64,000 nucleotides of DNA. Origin: Hymenobacter sp. BT559. GTDB lineage: Bacteria > Bacteroidota > Bacteroidia > Cytophagales > Hymenobacteraceae. The stretch's first letter is position 1. The number at the start of each line of letters is the position of its first letter. The DNA lies in NCBI RefSeq assembly GCF_017571525.1, contig NZ_JAGETY010000002.1:186001-250000 (forward strand). Direction: 5' to 3'. Below the pieces are notes generated by a model. It made no database searches. It saw nothing but the letters and a program-made list of their open reading frames with translations, and was not told the origin of the DNA. The translations under genes and the position numbers were made by a program. This document shows positions 1 through 8,395 of this stretch, one piece after another.

Positions 1-1
1 A

Positions 2-418
2 GTAGGTGTTGATTCGACCACGACCAAGGGCGACCCGCTAGCCCTGTCCGGCGACCTGAACCCGGCTAATGCTATGTACTGGGCCTGGGCCACGGGCCAC
101 ATTTTTCTAAAGCTAGAAGGCACCGTAACTTCGGCTAGCCCCAATAAGGCCTTGGTGTGCCACATTGGCGGCTACCGCCAGCCCTACAGCGCCCTCGTCA
201 CGGCGGCACCTTCATTTAAGGGCAGCACGCTGCAAGTGCGCAGTGGCACAACCCCGAAGATTCGCCTGTCGGCCGATGTGCTGAAGATTTTTGACGGGCC
301 TACGCGCTTCACGCTCAGCTCGTTCCCAACTACCATGATGCCGAGTGCGGCGTCGGTGCAAGTGGCCCAAAACTACGCAGCCGGCATGTTTGCGGTGGCC
401 GGCGTGCAGGCTAACTAG
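2..418 (+). CDS. MbnP-like periplasmic protein, 3' part (cut by window edge)
   Basis: The reading frame is open from base 2 and ends at 418, so the N-terminus lies outside the window. The segment MYWAWATGHIFLKLEG, preceded by a Leu-Ser-Gly-Asp-Leu-Asn-Pro stretch, is the hallmark of the MbnP family. In methanobactin systems MbnP is a periplasmic protein whose tryptophan is oxidised to kynurenine by a di-heme partner, MbnH, creating a copper site. The two di-heme peroxidase genes that follow immediately fit an MbnP/MbnH-like pairing. The spacing to the next gene is 9 bp, so they are probably cotranscribed. The family call is fairly firm; copper binding and tryptophan oxidation are inferred. 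Confidence 0.75.
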   Translation, partial: VGVDSTTTKGDPLALSGDLNPANAMYWAWATGHIFLKLEGTVTSASPNKALVCHIGGYRQPYSALVTAAPSFKGSTLQVRSGTTPKIRLSADVLKIFDGPTRFTLSSFPTTMMPSAASVQVAQNYAAGMFAVAGVQAN

Positions 419-427
419 CAACTGACT

Positions 428-1519
428 ATGCGCGCCACCCACCTGCTGCGGACCCTGCGCCAGCCGCTGGCCCACTGGCGGCTGGCGGCCTTGCTAGCGC
501 TGGGCGGCGTGGTAGTGGCCAGCGCCAGCTGTAGCAAGGTGGCCAGCCTGGAGCTGGCTGTGCCTGGCACCGAGCAGCCCGCTAACTTTCCGGCGATGGT
601 GTACAACCTGGCCAAAAATCCGCCCAGTGCGGCCGCTTTCGAACTGGGCAAGGCGCTCTTCTACGACAAGCGCCTGTCGCACGATGGCACGGTGTCGTGC
701 GGGTCGTGCCACCAAGTCGCGGCGGCTTTTGCGCAGCCGGGCTTTCGCTTTAGCCCAGGTGTGGGTGGCCGGCCCGGCGCCCGCAATGCGCCGGCTCTGC
801 AAAACCTGCGTTGGCGCCGCAGCTTCATGGCCGACGGCGGCGTGCTGGGCCTGGAGTTGCAGGCGCTAGCCCCCCTCACCGACGCGCACGAAATGAGCAT
901 GCCTCTGGCCGATGCGCTGGCCCGGCTCAACGCCGACACCAACTACCAGCAGCACTTTGCGGCCGTTTACGGGCCCGGCAAAATTGATACGCCGCAGTTT
1001 CTGCGCGCGTTAGCTCAATTCACGGCCAGCCTCACATCGGCCAATTCGCGCTACGACAAGTATGTGCGCCACGAAGCCGGTGGCGAGTTTACTGCCCAGG
1101 AAGTAAGCGGCTTAGCTGTTTTCAAAGCGAAGTGCGGCGGCTGCCACGCCACCGACCTATTTACCGACGAGAGCTTTCGCAACAACGGCCTCGACCGCAC
1201 GTTTGCCCGTGATTCAGGCCGGGCGCACATCACGAGCTGGCCCACCGACCGGGGCCGCTTCAGGGTGCCGAGCCTGCGCAACGTGGCGGCCACGGGCCCT
1301 TACATGCACGATGGGCGCTTTGCTACCCTAGCCCAGGTGCTGGCCCACTACAACCACGGCGTGCAGCCCTCGGCCACCCTCGACCCACTGCTGCGCCAGC
1401 CCGACGGCCAGCTCGGCATCACGCTCACTGCCCAAGAGCAAGCCGGCTTGCTCACCTTTCTGAACACGCTGACCGACCAGGCCTTTTTGACTGATAACCG
1501 GCTCGGGCCACCACACTAA
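428..1519 (+). CDS. di-heme cytochrome c peroxidase / MbnH-like lipoprotein
   Basis: A 363-residue protein with a hydrophobic signal (about residues 18-34) ending in a lipobox-like VASASC, so probably a lipoprotein. It has two CxxCH heme sites, CGSCH at 91-95 and CGGCH at 236-240, and the family motif GPYMHDGRF near the C-terminus, as in the CcpA/MauG/MbnH superfamily. These enzymes reduce peroxide or use it to oxidise a partner protein. Because it follows an MbnP-like gene by 9 bp, oxidation of that partner is an attractive role, but a simple peroxidase is equally compatible with the sequence. Confidence 0.85.
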   Translation: MRATHLLRTLRQPLAHWRLAALLALGGVVVASASCSKVASLELAVPGTEQPANFPAMVYNLAKNPPSAAAFELGKALFYDKRLSHDGTVSCGSCHQVAAAFAQPGFRFSPGVGGRPGARNAPALQNLRWRRSFMADGGVLGLELQALAPLTDAHEMSMPLADALARLNADTNYQQHFAAVYGPGKIDTPQFLRALAQFTASLTSANSRYDKYVRHEAGGEFTAQEVSGLAVFKAKCGGCHATDLFTDESFRNNGLDRTFARDSGRAHITSWPTDRGRFRVPSLRNVAATGPYMHDGRFATLAQVLAHYNHGVQPSATLDPLLRQPDGQLGITLTAQEQAGLLTFLNTLTDQAFLTDNRLGPPH

Positions 1520-1677
1520 GTCATTCAGCTACTATACCTTGCTACTTGTGGGTGGTCAGCTTCGCTTAAACAGCGAGTACCCAGCAGCAAACAGCCAACC
1601 ACTTAGAAACCAACTTGGCGACCTTCGTCCTTGTCGGGCCGAAGCCCCGTATTTTCACGTGTTCTATTCCGCTGCTT

Positions 1678-2808
1678 ATGGCTTTTCGCGCTACGTCTAC
1701 ATCTTGGTTAGGAATAGCGCTGAGCGTGGCGGCGCTGCTAGGGGCCGTCAGCTGTGGCAAAGGTGGCTCGGGCGGCGAAGACCCCACCCCTACGCCGGCC
1801 AAGCCTACCGCTTATACCCTCACGGTGCCGGCGGGCTTTCCGACGCCTGTCGTTCCGGCCGATAATCCGCTCACCAACGAAGGCGTGGCGCTGGGCCGCA
1901 AGCTATTCTACGAGAAGGCTTTATCGAGCACCGGCACCATGAGCTGTGGCTCGTGCCATCAGCAAAGCAAGGCTTTTACCGATGGCCTGCCCCTGGCGGT
2001 GGGCGTCGATGGCGTGGCCAACCCGCGCGGCACCATGTCGCTCACCAACGTGCTCTGGAGCACCCAGCTCACCTGGGATGGTGCCTTCACTACGCTCGAA
2101 ACGCAGGCCCAGAAGCCGCTCGAAAACCCTATTGAGCTGCACCAGCTGCTCGCCACCAGCGTGGCTAAGCTCCAGGCTAGTGCGGTTTACCCCCCGCTGT
2201 TTCAGGCTGCGTTTGGTACTAACACCATTACAACCGATTTGACGCTCAAGGCGCTGGCGCAGTTTGAGCGCACGCTTGTTTCGGGCAATTCGCGCTACGA
2301 TAAATTTATGCAGACGCGCACCGGCTTCTCGGCCGATGAGCGGGCCGGCTTGCAGCTTTATACCACGCACATTGCGCCGGGCTCGGTGCGCGGGGCCGAG
2401 TGCTTTCACTGCCACACGCAGCCGCTGATGTCGTCGAACTACGAGGGTAAGTTTTTCAATAACGGCCTCGACCTCACCTTCGCCGACCCCGGCCGCGGTG
2501 GCCTCAGCAAGCTGGCCGTTGACCAAGGCAAGTTTATCGCGCCCACGCTGCGTAACATCGCCCTCACGGCGCCCTATATGCACGACGGCCGCTTCAAAAC
2601 GCTGGACGAGGTGCTCGACCACTACTCCGACCACGTGCAGATGGCTAGCCCCAACCTCGACCCCAACCTTATTCTAGGCATCAACGACCCGCCCTTCGGC
2701 ACCCACATGGACCTCACCGCCACTGAAAAGCGGCAGGTTATCGCCTTCCTGAAAACCCTGACCGACTCAACATTTATCGCCGATAAGCGCTTTTCAGACC
2801 CGAATTAA
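1678..2808 (+). CDS. second di-heme cytochrome c peroxidase / MbnH-like lipoprotein
   Basis: The start at 1678 is preferred over 1615 because it places a clean lipoprotein signal (MAFRATSTSW to LLGAVSC) at the N-terminus, giving 376 residues. The heme motifs are CGSCH (90-94) and CFHCH (242-246), with the family motif APYMHDGRF further on. It is a paralogue of the preceding gene with the same architecture, so the locus encodes two peroxidases for one MbnP-like protein. The 158-bp gap before it has no evident gene. It ends 3 bp before a large palindrome that separates it from convergent ftsZ. Confidence 0.85.
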   Translation: MAFRATSTSWLGIALSVAALLGAVSCGKGGSGGEDPTPTPAKPTAYTLTVPAGFPTPVVPADNPLTNEGVALGRKLFYEKALSSTGTMSCGSCHQQSKAFTDGLPLAVGVDGVANPRGTMSLTNVLWSTQLTWDGAFTTLETQAQKPLENPIELHQLLATSVAKLQASAVYPPLFQAAFGTNTITTDLTLKALAQFERTLVSGNSRYDKFMQTRTGFSADERAGLQLYTTHIAPGSVRGAECFHCHTQPLMSSNYEGKFFNNGLDLTFADPGRGGLSKLAVDQGKFIAPTLRNIALTAPYMHDGRFKTLDEVLDHYSDHVQMASPNLDPNLILGINDPPFGTHMDLTATEKRQVIAFLKTLTDSTFIADKRFSDPN

Positions 2809-2810
2809 TC

Positions 2811-2965
2811 TGAACCACGGATTCGAGCGGATTTTTCGGATTAATCGGATTTTGTGGACGATTTGCTGGCCGGGTTTCTAGCTAGGGTTATAAAAAAGGC
2901 CATCCTTCCGAATGGCCTTTTTTACGTCCACAAAATCCGAAAAATCCGTTCGAATCCGTGGTTCA
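2811..2965. repeat. large intergenic palindrome (GGATTTTTCGGATT type)
   Basis: The left arm (2811-2860) and right arm (2925-2965) are reverse complements over about 41 bases. The left arm carries a 9-base duplication (TTAATCGGA) that the right arm lacks. A shorter hairpin terminator sits in the loop. The element fills almost the whole gap between two convergent genes, and probably acts as a dispersed palindromic element exapted as a bidirectional terminator. Confidence 0.8.
2892..2923. terminator. bidirectional intrinsic terminator
   Basis: AAAAAAGGCCAT (2892-2903) pairs with ATGGCCTTTTTT (2912-2923) around an 8-base loop, with A and T runs on both sides. It can terminate both the peroxidase genes and the long ftsZ-ending operon. 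Confidence 0.85.
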
Positions 2966-2969
2966 GAAG

Positions 2970-4496
2970 TTAATCCACATTGTCGTGCAAGAAGCGGTTG
3001 TCGCCCAGTAGCTCGTTGTCATCGCTTAGATTGAAGCGCGAGATATTCTGGGCGCTGCTTGGCGTCACGGGCTCCAGCTTCTGTCCGCGGCGCAGGTAAG
3101 CGGGCGTGTCGAGGTGGGCCGTGGCATCGGGGGCGAGCCCCTGGTTTTGGCTGAGCTGCTGCAAGCGGCGGCGGCGCTCTTCGGCCTGGGCCTCCAGCAT
3201 GGCTGGGCGCGGGCGCGGGGCTGGCGCGGGCTGGCTAGCCCCCGGCGTCTGGCCCTGGCCGGTCACGAGCACCGGGTCGCCGGGCGCGGTAATGGGCGCA
3301 CCCGCTAGCCCCGTTTGGGCTGCCGGAACCGTGGGGCCGTTGAGCTCATACGTCACGCGGGCCGGCTCGGGCGCGGCAGGCGTCGTAAACGTCGGTACTA
3401 CCGGCACAGTCGACGCAGGCGCGGGCTGCCGGTCCTGGCTGAAGCTGGGAGCCTGGGCCTCAGCTACTGGCGCGGCAGCCAGCTCGGGCGCAGCTTCGGC
3501 GGGGCGGCTATTAGTCGAGATAGTATGCGCCTCGCGGGCAAAGCCGGTGGCAATTACCGTGACCCGAATGCTTTGGCCCAGCGTGTCGTCGGTGCCGTGG
3601 CCGAAAATCATTTCGGCGTCTTCGCCAGCCTTGTCTTGGATGTATTCGGTGATTTCCGAGAGCTCATCCATCTCCAGCTCGGCTTGGTCGCCCGACATAA
3701 TGCTGAGCAGGATACGCTGGGCACCCTTAATGTCGGTGTTGTTGAGCAGCGGCGAGTTCAGGGCCTCCTCGGCGGCGCGGCGGGCGCGGTTTTCACCCTC
3801 CGTAATAGAGCTACCCATTACAGCGGCGCCCGAGTCCTTCATCACCGTTTTCACGTCTTCGAAGTCCACGTTCACGTCGCTGGTCACCGTGATAATCTCG
3901 GCAATCGACTTGGCAGCCGTCGTCAACACGGTGTCGGCCTTGGCAAACGCCTGGCCCATCGTCAGGTTGCCGTAGAGCTGACGCAGCTTGTCGTTGAGAA
4001 TTACCAGCACCGTATCGCAGTGCTCGCTCAGCTCCTTAATGCCCTGCTCGGCCTGGTCACGCTTCTTCTTGCCTTCAAAGAGGAAAGGAGCCGTCACGAT
4101 ACCTACGGTCAAAATATTAAGCTCCTGGGCCACCTGCGCAATAACCGGCGCCGCTCCAGTGCCGGTGCCACCGCCCATACCCGCCGTGATAAACAGCATC
4201 TTGGTGCCATTGCTCAGCAGCTCACGAATTTGCTCGCGGCTTTCCAGGGCAGCCTGGCGGCCCCGCTCGGGCTTGGCGCCGGCCCCTAGCCCCTCCGTCA
4301 GGTCTACCCCAATCTGGAGTTTATTGGGCACGGTGGAGCTTTCCAGCGCTTGTCGGTCGGTATTACAGATAATAAACTCCACGTCCTTGATGCCCTGCTT
4401 GTGCATGTGCTTCACGGCGTTGGAGCCCCCGCCCCCTACCCCAATCACCTTAATGATGGAGCGGCTCTGGGCAGGAATGTCGAAGGTGAAATTCAT
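2970..4496 (-). CDS. ftsZ: cell division protein FtsZ
   Basis: A 508-residue tubulin-like GTPase that forms the Z ring. The N-terminal GVGGGGSNAV and the signature GGGTGTGAAP loop bind GTP. The globular core ends near residue 320 and is followed by a long Pro/Ala/Gln-rich linker and a conserved acidic C-terminal peptide (NLSDDNELLGDNRFLHDNVD). That makes it longer than the roughly 380 residues of E. coli FtsZ but normal for Bacteroidota. It is the last gene of the minus-strand dcw cluster, 108 bp after ftsA, with a 17-bp inverted repeat in the gap that might uncouple its expression. Confidence 0.98.
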   Translation of the reverse strand: MNFTFDIPAQSRSIIKVIGVGGGGSNAVKHMHKQGIKDVEFIICNTDRQALESSTVPNKLQIGVDLTEGLGAGAKPERGRQAALESREQIRELLSNGTKMLFITAGMGGGTGTGAAPVIAQVAQELNILTVGIVTAPFLFEGKKKRDQAEQGIKELSEHCDTVLVILNDKLRQLYGNLTMGQAFAKADTVLTTAAKSIAEIITVTSDVNVDFEDVKTVMKDSGAAVMGSSITEGENRARRAAEEALNSPLLNNTDIKGAQRILLSIMSGDQAELEMDELSEITEYIQDKAGEDAEMIFGHGTDDTLGQSIRVTVIATGFAREAHTISTNSRPAEAAPELAAAPVAEAQAPSFSQDRQPAPASTVPVVPTFTTPAAPEPARVTYELNGPTVPAAQTGLAGAPITAPGDPVLVTGQGQTPGASQPAPAPRPRPAMLEAQAEERRRRLQQLSQNQGLAPDATAHLDTPAYLRRGQKLEPVTPSSAQNISRFNLSDDNELLGDNRFLHDNVD

Positions 4497-4517
4497 AACG
4501 TTTCATTTAACATTCAA

Positions 4518-4587
4518 CATTTAACATTTAACAGCTCGTTGAAACCAAGCTGTCACGGCAGAAAGCACGACTGTTAAATGTTAAATG
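4518..4587. repeat. inverted repeat in the ftsA-ftsZ gap
   Basis: CATTTAACATTTAACAG (4518-4534) and its exact reverse complement (4571-4587) form a 17-bp stem around a 36-base loop. A further TGTTAAATGA copy follows the right arm. The element is AT-rich and lacks the T run of a classic terminator. It could be a processing or attenuation hairpin adjusting FtsZ relative to FtsA, but that is inference. Confidence 0.75.
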
Positions 4588-4604
4588 ATAATTGTTAAAT
4601 GAGT

Positions 4605-6023
4605 TTAATATTGTTTATCGTCAAAATCATCAATCAGAATGCCCTTCAGCTTGCGGGTGATGTCGCCCAAAAACTTGAGGCCCCGCTGCTCTTTTGGGGG
4701 CTTGGGTGCCTCGGGGGTGCTGGCAACTGGGGCAGCCGGGGCCACCGCCGGGGTGGGCGCCGACGTGAAGCTAGGCACCACCGGTGCCGAAACCGGCGCG
4801 GCAGCTTGGTAGCTGTAGGGAGCGGGCGTCATTTCTTCCTCGCCATAGCCGGGGCGGGCCAGGCGCTCGTCTTCGCCTTGGTAGCCGGCTAGCACCAGGC
4901 CTACACCCGTAGCGTGCATGGGCGACTTCACGGCCTCGATTTTGCCCTTACCCAGGTGCTGGTTGGGGTAGCCGATGCGCGTGTCAAGGCCGGTGAGGTA
5001 CTCGGTGAGCTGCTCCAGGTTCTGGAGCTGCGAGCCCCCGCCCGTCAGCACGATGCCAGCCGAGAGGTGGTCTTGCAGACCCATGCGGTAGATTTCGGCA
5101 TACACCAGTTCGATAATCTCCGACATGCGGGCTTCGATGATATAGGCCAGATTCTTGAGCGACACCTCCTTGGGCGGGCGGTTGGGCAGGCCCGGAATGC
5201 TCACGATTTCGTAGTCGCTAGCCTCCTCGGCAATGGCTTTGCCAAACTTCACCTTCAATTGCTCGGCCTGGTTAGGCGTCACGTTGCAGCCTTGCTTAAT
5301 GTCCTGGGTGATGATGTTGCCCCCAAACGGCAGCACCGCCGCGTGGCGGATAATTCCGTCCTTGAACACGGCTAGGTCGGTGGTGCCGCCACCAATGTCA
5401 ATCAGCGCCACGCCGGCTTCCTTTTCCTCGTCGCTCAGCACCGATACGCTCGACGCCAGCGGCTCCAGAATGAGGTCGGCAATAGCCAGGCCAGCCTTGG
5501 TTACGCACTTATTAATATTATTGATAGCCGCGCTCTGCGCCGTGATAATGTGGAAGTTACCTTCCAACCGCACGCCGGCCATACCGATAGGGTCCGTCAC
5601 CCCACCTTCAAAGTCGACTTTATAATCTTGCGGCATCACGTGGATAATCTGCGAGCCGGGCGGCGTCACCAAGCGGTACATGTCGGCCGTGAGGCGGTTC
5701 ACGTCGTCCTGCGTAATCTCGTTGTCGCCGCTAGGCCGCGTAATCGAGCCATTGTGTTGCAGCGACTTAATGTGCTGCCCCGCAATGCCGACGTTCACCA
5801 CGCCAATATCAATGCCCGACTGCTCTTCCGCCTGCCGAATGGCCCGCTTGATGGCATCCACGGTTTTGTCGATATTGAGCACGATGCCCCGCTGCACGCC
5901 TTCCGACACAGCCTTGCCCATGCCTAGAATTTCGAGCTTGCCATACTCGTTTTTGCGGCCCACCAAGGCGCAGATTTTCGTGGTGCCAATGTCGAGACCG
6001 ACGACGATTTTATCTTGTTGCAT
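4605..6023 (-). CDS. ftsA: cell division protein FtsA
   Basis: A 472-residue actin-like ATPase that tethers FtsZ to the membrane. The phosphate-1 motif GLDIGTTKICALVG is at residues 9-22, the phosphate-2 region reads IDIGGGTTDLAVF, and the adenosine motif is VLTGGGSQL. A Pro/Ala-rich spacer precedes the C-terminal segment FLGDITRKLKGIL, which fits the amphipathic membrane-targeting helix. It lies between ftsQ and ftsZ on the same strand, as in most dcw clusters. Confidence 0.97.
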   Translation of the reverse strand: MQQDKIVVGLDIGTTKICALVGRKNEYGKLEILGMGKAVSEGVQRGIVLNIDKTVDAIKRAIRQAEEQSGIDIGVVNVGIAGQHIKSLQHNGSITRPSGDNEITQDDVNRLTADMYRLVTPPGSQIIHVMPQDYKVDFEGGVTDPIGMAGVRLEGNFHIITAQSAAINNINKCVTKAGLAIADLILEPLASSVSVLSDEEKEAGVALIDIGGGTTDLAVFKDGIIRHAAVLPFGGNIITQDIKQGCNVTPNQAEQLKVKFGKAIAEEASDYEIVSIPGLPNRPPKEVSLKNLAYIIEARMSEIIELVYAEIYRMGLQDHLSAGIVLTGGGSQLQNLEQLTEYLTGLDTRIGYPNQHLGKGKIEAVKSPMHATGVGLVLAGYQGEDERLARPGYGEEEMTPAPYSYQAAAPVSAPVVPSFTSAPTPAVAPAAPVASTPEAPKPPKEQRGLKFLGDITRKLKGILIDDFDDKQY

Positions 6024-6108
6024 AGGGACGGAGTGGGCAGTGAAAGAGCAGTGGCTAATTTAATTAGCAAATAGTATGAAAATCAGACTTTTGATTGCCA
6101 AGTAGTTA

Positions 6109-6867
6109 TTACTCGCAAATTATTTGGTTTTGGTATTCTACGTTGACGCGATGGTACGTATCCCAGCCAAGTACCGAAGGAATTTGTCGGTAAAATACCA
6201 TCAATTTCGCGAATTTTTCTGAAATATTCTCCGGTGCGCCAAACTCAATGCGCTGGTCGCCCACCTGCTGCGTGAAGCTCAGCTTTCCACCGGGCTCCAC
6301 AAACACTTCAGCTACCTGCGCTTTCCAAAAAGGATGCTCGTCGACGTAGCGCAGAAATTCGAGATAGCCGCGGCTAGTGCTGTCCTGAAAGAAAGTCGTG
6401 GGCAGGGTGCCGCCACCGGCCCGGCTCACAGTGGCCACCCGAGCCGTGTAGAGCGGCGATAGGGGCAGTCGCTGGCCGTTGGCATCGACGTAGCTATCGA
6501 GGCGGTCGTCGGGGTGCACGAGGCGGGCAATAGGGCGGTTCTGATGCACATCGGCATGCAGGTTGCCGGCCAGGTCGCGGTACACTTGTGCATCGCGCAC
6601 AAAGGGATGCGCTTTCAGGCGGTTTTCGAGCTCACGCAGGCGCGGGCCCTCGGGCACGGTGCCAATAACAGGCTCCTTACCCCCATTGGTGAGCAGCGCC
6701 GTAACACCACGCTCGCTGATGAAATAATTATCGAATTCATTGGCCACATTCACCACGATATTCTGCACCGGGCGATGGGCTTGTCGCAGCGCCGCAAACG
6801 CGGCCATGCCCCCTAGCCCCAGAAGGCAGGCAAGCGCGACGAGCAGGTTGCGGACTGATTTATCCAT
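6109..6867 (-). CDS. ftsQ: cell division protein FtsQ/DivIB
   Basis: A 252-residue bitopic protein. Residues 7-27 (LLVALACLLGLGGMAAFAAL) are the single membrane segment after a short cytoplasmic tail. A POTRA-like region follows (IVVNVANEFDNYFISERGV to FVRDAQVYRDLAGNLHADV), then a beta domain ending near FYRQIP. FtsQ links FtsA/FtsZ to the septal synthase FtsW/FtsI through FtsB/FtsL. Sequence conservation in this family is low, so identification also rests on its position between murC and ftsA. Confidence 0.88.
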   Translation of the reverse strand: MDKSVRNLLVALACLLGLGGMAAFAALRQAHRPVQNIVVNVANEFDNYFISERGVTALLTNGGKEPVIGTVPEGPRLRELENRLKAHPFVRDAQVYRDLAGNLHADVHQNRPIARLVHPDDRLDSYVDANGQRLPLSPLYTARVATVSRAGGGTLPTTFFQDSTSRGYLEFLRYVDEHPFWKAQVAEVFVEPGGKLSFTQQVGDQRIEFGAPENISEKFAKLMVFYRQIPSVLGWDTYHRVNVEYQNQIICE

Positions 6868-6932
6868 TTTTTAAGCAGAAAAGAAAGGTTGAGCGCAAAC
6901 CGTTGATTTGCAGCTGGCTACTAATTTTATAC

Positions 6933-8345
6933 TCACCCATTATGACTAGGCGCACCTTTCGTTTCCAGAATCTTTTTCAACTGCGGTACTAGGGTATCGA
7001 TGTCGCCGGCTCCAACAGTAGCTAAGATGTCAAATGTAGAAGTATTTTCGGCATTTTCCAATACTTGCACCTTGGTTTGCAATGATTTAGCTGGCGCCGT
7101 AATATTCTCCAGCAGCATAGAGGCCGTGATGCCCGGCAGCGGCAGCTCGCGCGCCGGATAAATATCCAGCAGCACCACCTCGTCGGCCAGACTCAGGCTG
7201 CGCGAAAAGCCCTCAGCAAAGTCGCGGGTGCGGGTAAATAAATGGGGCTGAAAAACGGCACGTATTCTTTTCTCCGGGTACAGCGCGCGTAGGGAACGCA
7301 GAAATGCTTCAATTTCGCGCGGGTGGTGCGCATAATCGTCTACGTACACGTTGGTGGGCGTAGTTGCAACAAATTCAAACCGTCTTTTCACGCCTCGGTA
7401 GGCCGCCACGGCCTCAGGCAGTTGCGCAGAGGCCACGCCGAATAATTGTGCGGCGGCAGCGGCGGCCAGCATATTTTCGACGTTGTGAAAACCCGGTACA
7501 GCCAATTTCAGGCTCGGCACCACCCCTAGTGGGCCGTGCAAATCGAAGTGAAATTCGTGGCCTTCAGCCGTAATATTTTCAGCAAATAAATCGGGGCCCT
7601 GCGCGGCGGTGAGGCCATAGCGCAGCACGCGCGTGCCAGGCGGCACCGCCGCCGCCACCCGCGCATCGGCGGTATGGTTGAGCAGCAGCGTGCCGCCGGG
7701 CTTGATTTGGCTAACGAACTGGCAGAATGAATCTACCAGCGCACTTTGCTCGCCGTAAATGTCAAGGTGGTCAGCATCCGTGCTCGTGACGATGGCCACG
7801 TCGGGGTGCAGCGTCAGGAAGCTGCGGTCGTACTCGTCGGCCTCCACTACCACGGGTGCACGGGGGCTTTGGGGCAGTAATAAATTGGAGCCGAGGTTAA
7901 CCGCAATTCCTCCCAAAAATGCGCCTGCATCGAGGCCAGCGTGGTGCAGCAGGTGAGCTACCATGCTGCTGGTAGTGGTTTTGCCGTGGGTGCCCGCCAC
8001 CGCAATAGTGGCCCGGCCCTGGGTGAGTACCCCTAGCACTTGGCTGCGCTTGCGAATATCGTAGCCCTGCTCGCGCAGCCACGCCCATTCGAGGCTGGTG
8101 GCCGGAATAGCGGGCGTAAGCACGACGAGCGTTTGGTCTTTATTCGCCCGAATTTCCTGCGGAATATTTTCGACCGCATCGGCATAATGCACGGCAATAC
8201 CTTCGGCCTGCAGCGCTTGCGTCAGGGGCGTTTCGGTTTTGTCGTAACCACTGACCTGGTGGCCATTGGCCTCAAACCAGCGCGCCAGCGCCGACATGCC
8301 AATGCCGCCGATACCAAGAAAAAATATGTACGGGAATTGCTGCAT
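6933..8345 (-). CDS. murC: UDP-N-acetylmuramate--L-alanine ligase MurC
   Basis: A 470-residue Mur ligase adding L-alanine to UDP-MurNAc in the cytoplasm. The N-terminal FFLGIGGIGMSALARW is the MurC UDP-binding glycine-rich loop, GTHGKTTTSSM is the ATP P-loop, and the central and C-terminal ligase domains follow (VEADEYDRSF, DDYAHHPREIEAFL). It follows murG by 50 bp on the same strand and precedes ftsQ, the usual Bacteroidota order. Confidence 0.97.
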   Translation of the reverse strand: MQQFPYIFFLGIGGIGMSALARWFEANGHQVSGYDKTETPLTQALQAEGIAVHYADAVENIPQEIRANKDQTLVVLTPAIPATSLEWAWLREQGYDIRKRSQVLGVLTQGRATIAVAGTHGKTTTSSMVAHLLHHAGLDAGAFLGGIAVNLGSNLLLPQSPRAPVVVEADEYDRSFLTLHPDVAIVTSTDADHLDIYGEQSALVDSFCQFVSQIKPGGTLLLNHTADARVAAAVPPGTRVLRYGLTAAQGPDLFAENITAEGHEFHFDLHGPLGVVPSLKLAVPGFHNVENMLAAAAAAQLFGVASAQLPEAVAAYRGVKRRFEFVATTPTNVYVDDYAHHPREIEAFLRSLRALYPEKRIRAVFQPHLFTRTRDFAEGFSRSLSLADEVVLLDIYPARELPLPGITASMLLENITAPAKSLQTKVQVLENAENTSTFDILATVGAGDIDTLVPQLKKILETKGAPSHNG

Positions 8346-8395
8346 TTGTTAGTTCAGCGTGTCATGCTTCGCTAGGCTCAGCACGACTTGTCAGT

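Noticed and set aside
3106..4289. Long open frames of 289 and 324 residues opposite ftsZ
   Set aside because: They are antisense to a clear FtsZ frame and show only the repetitive composition expected from a GC-rich antisense shadow.
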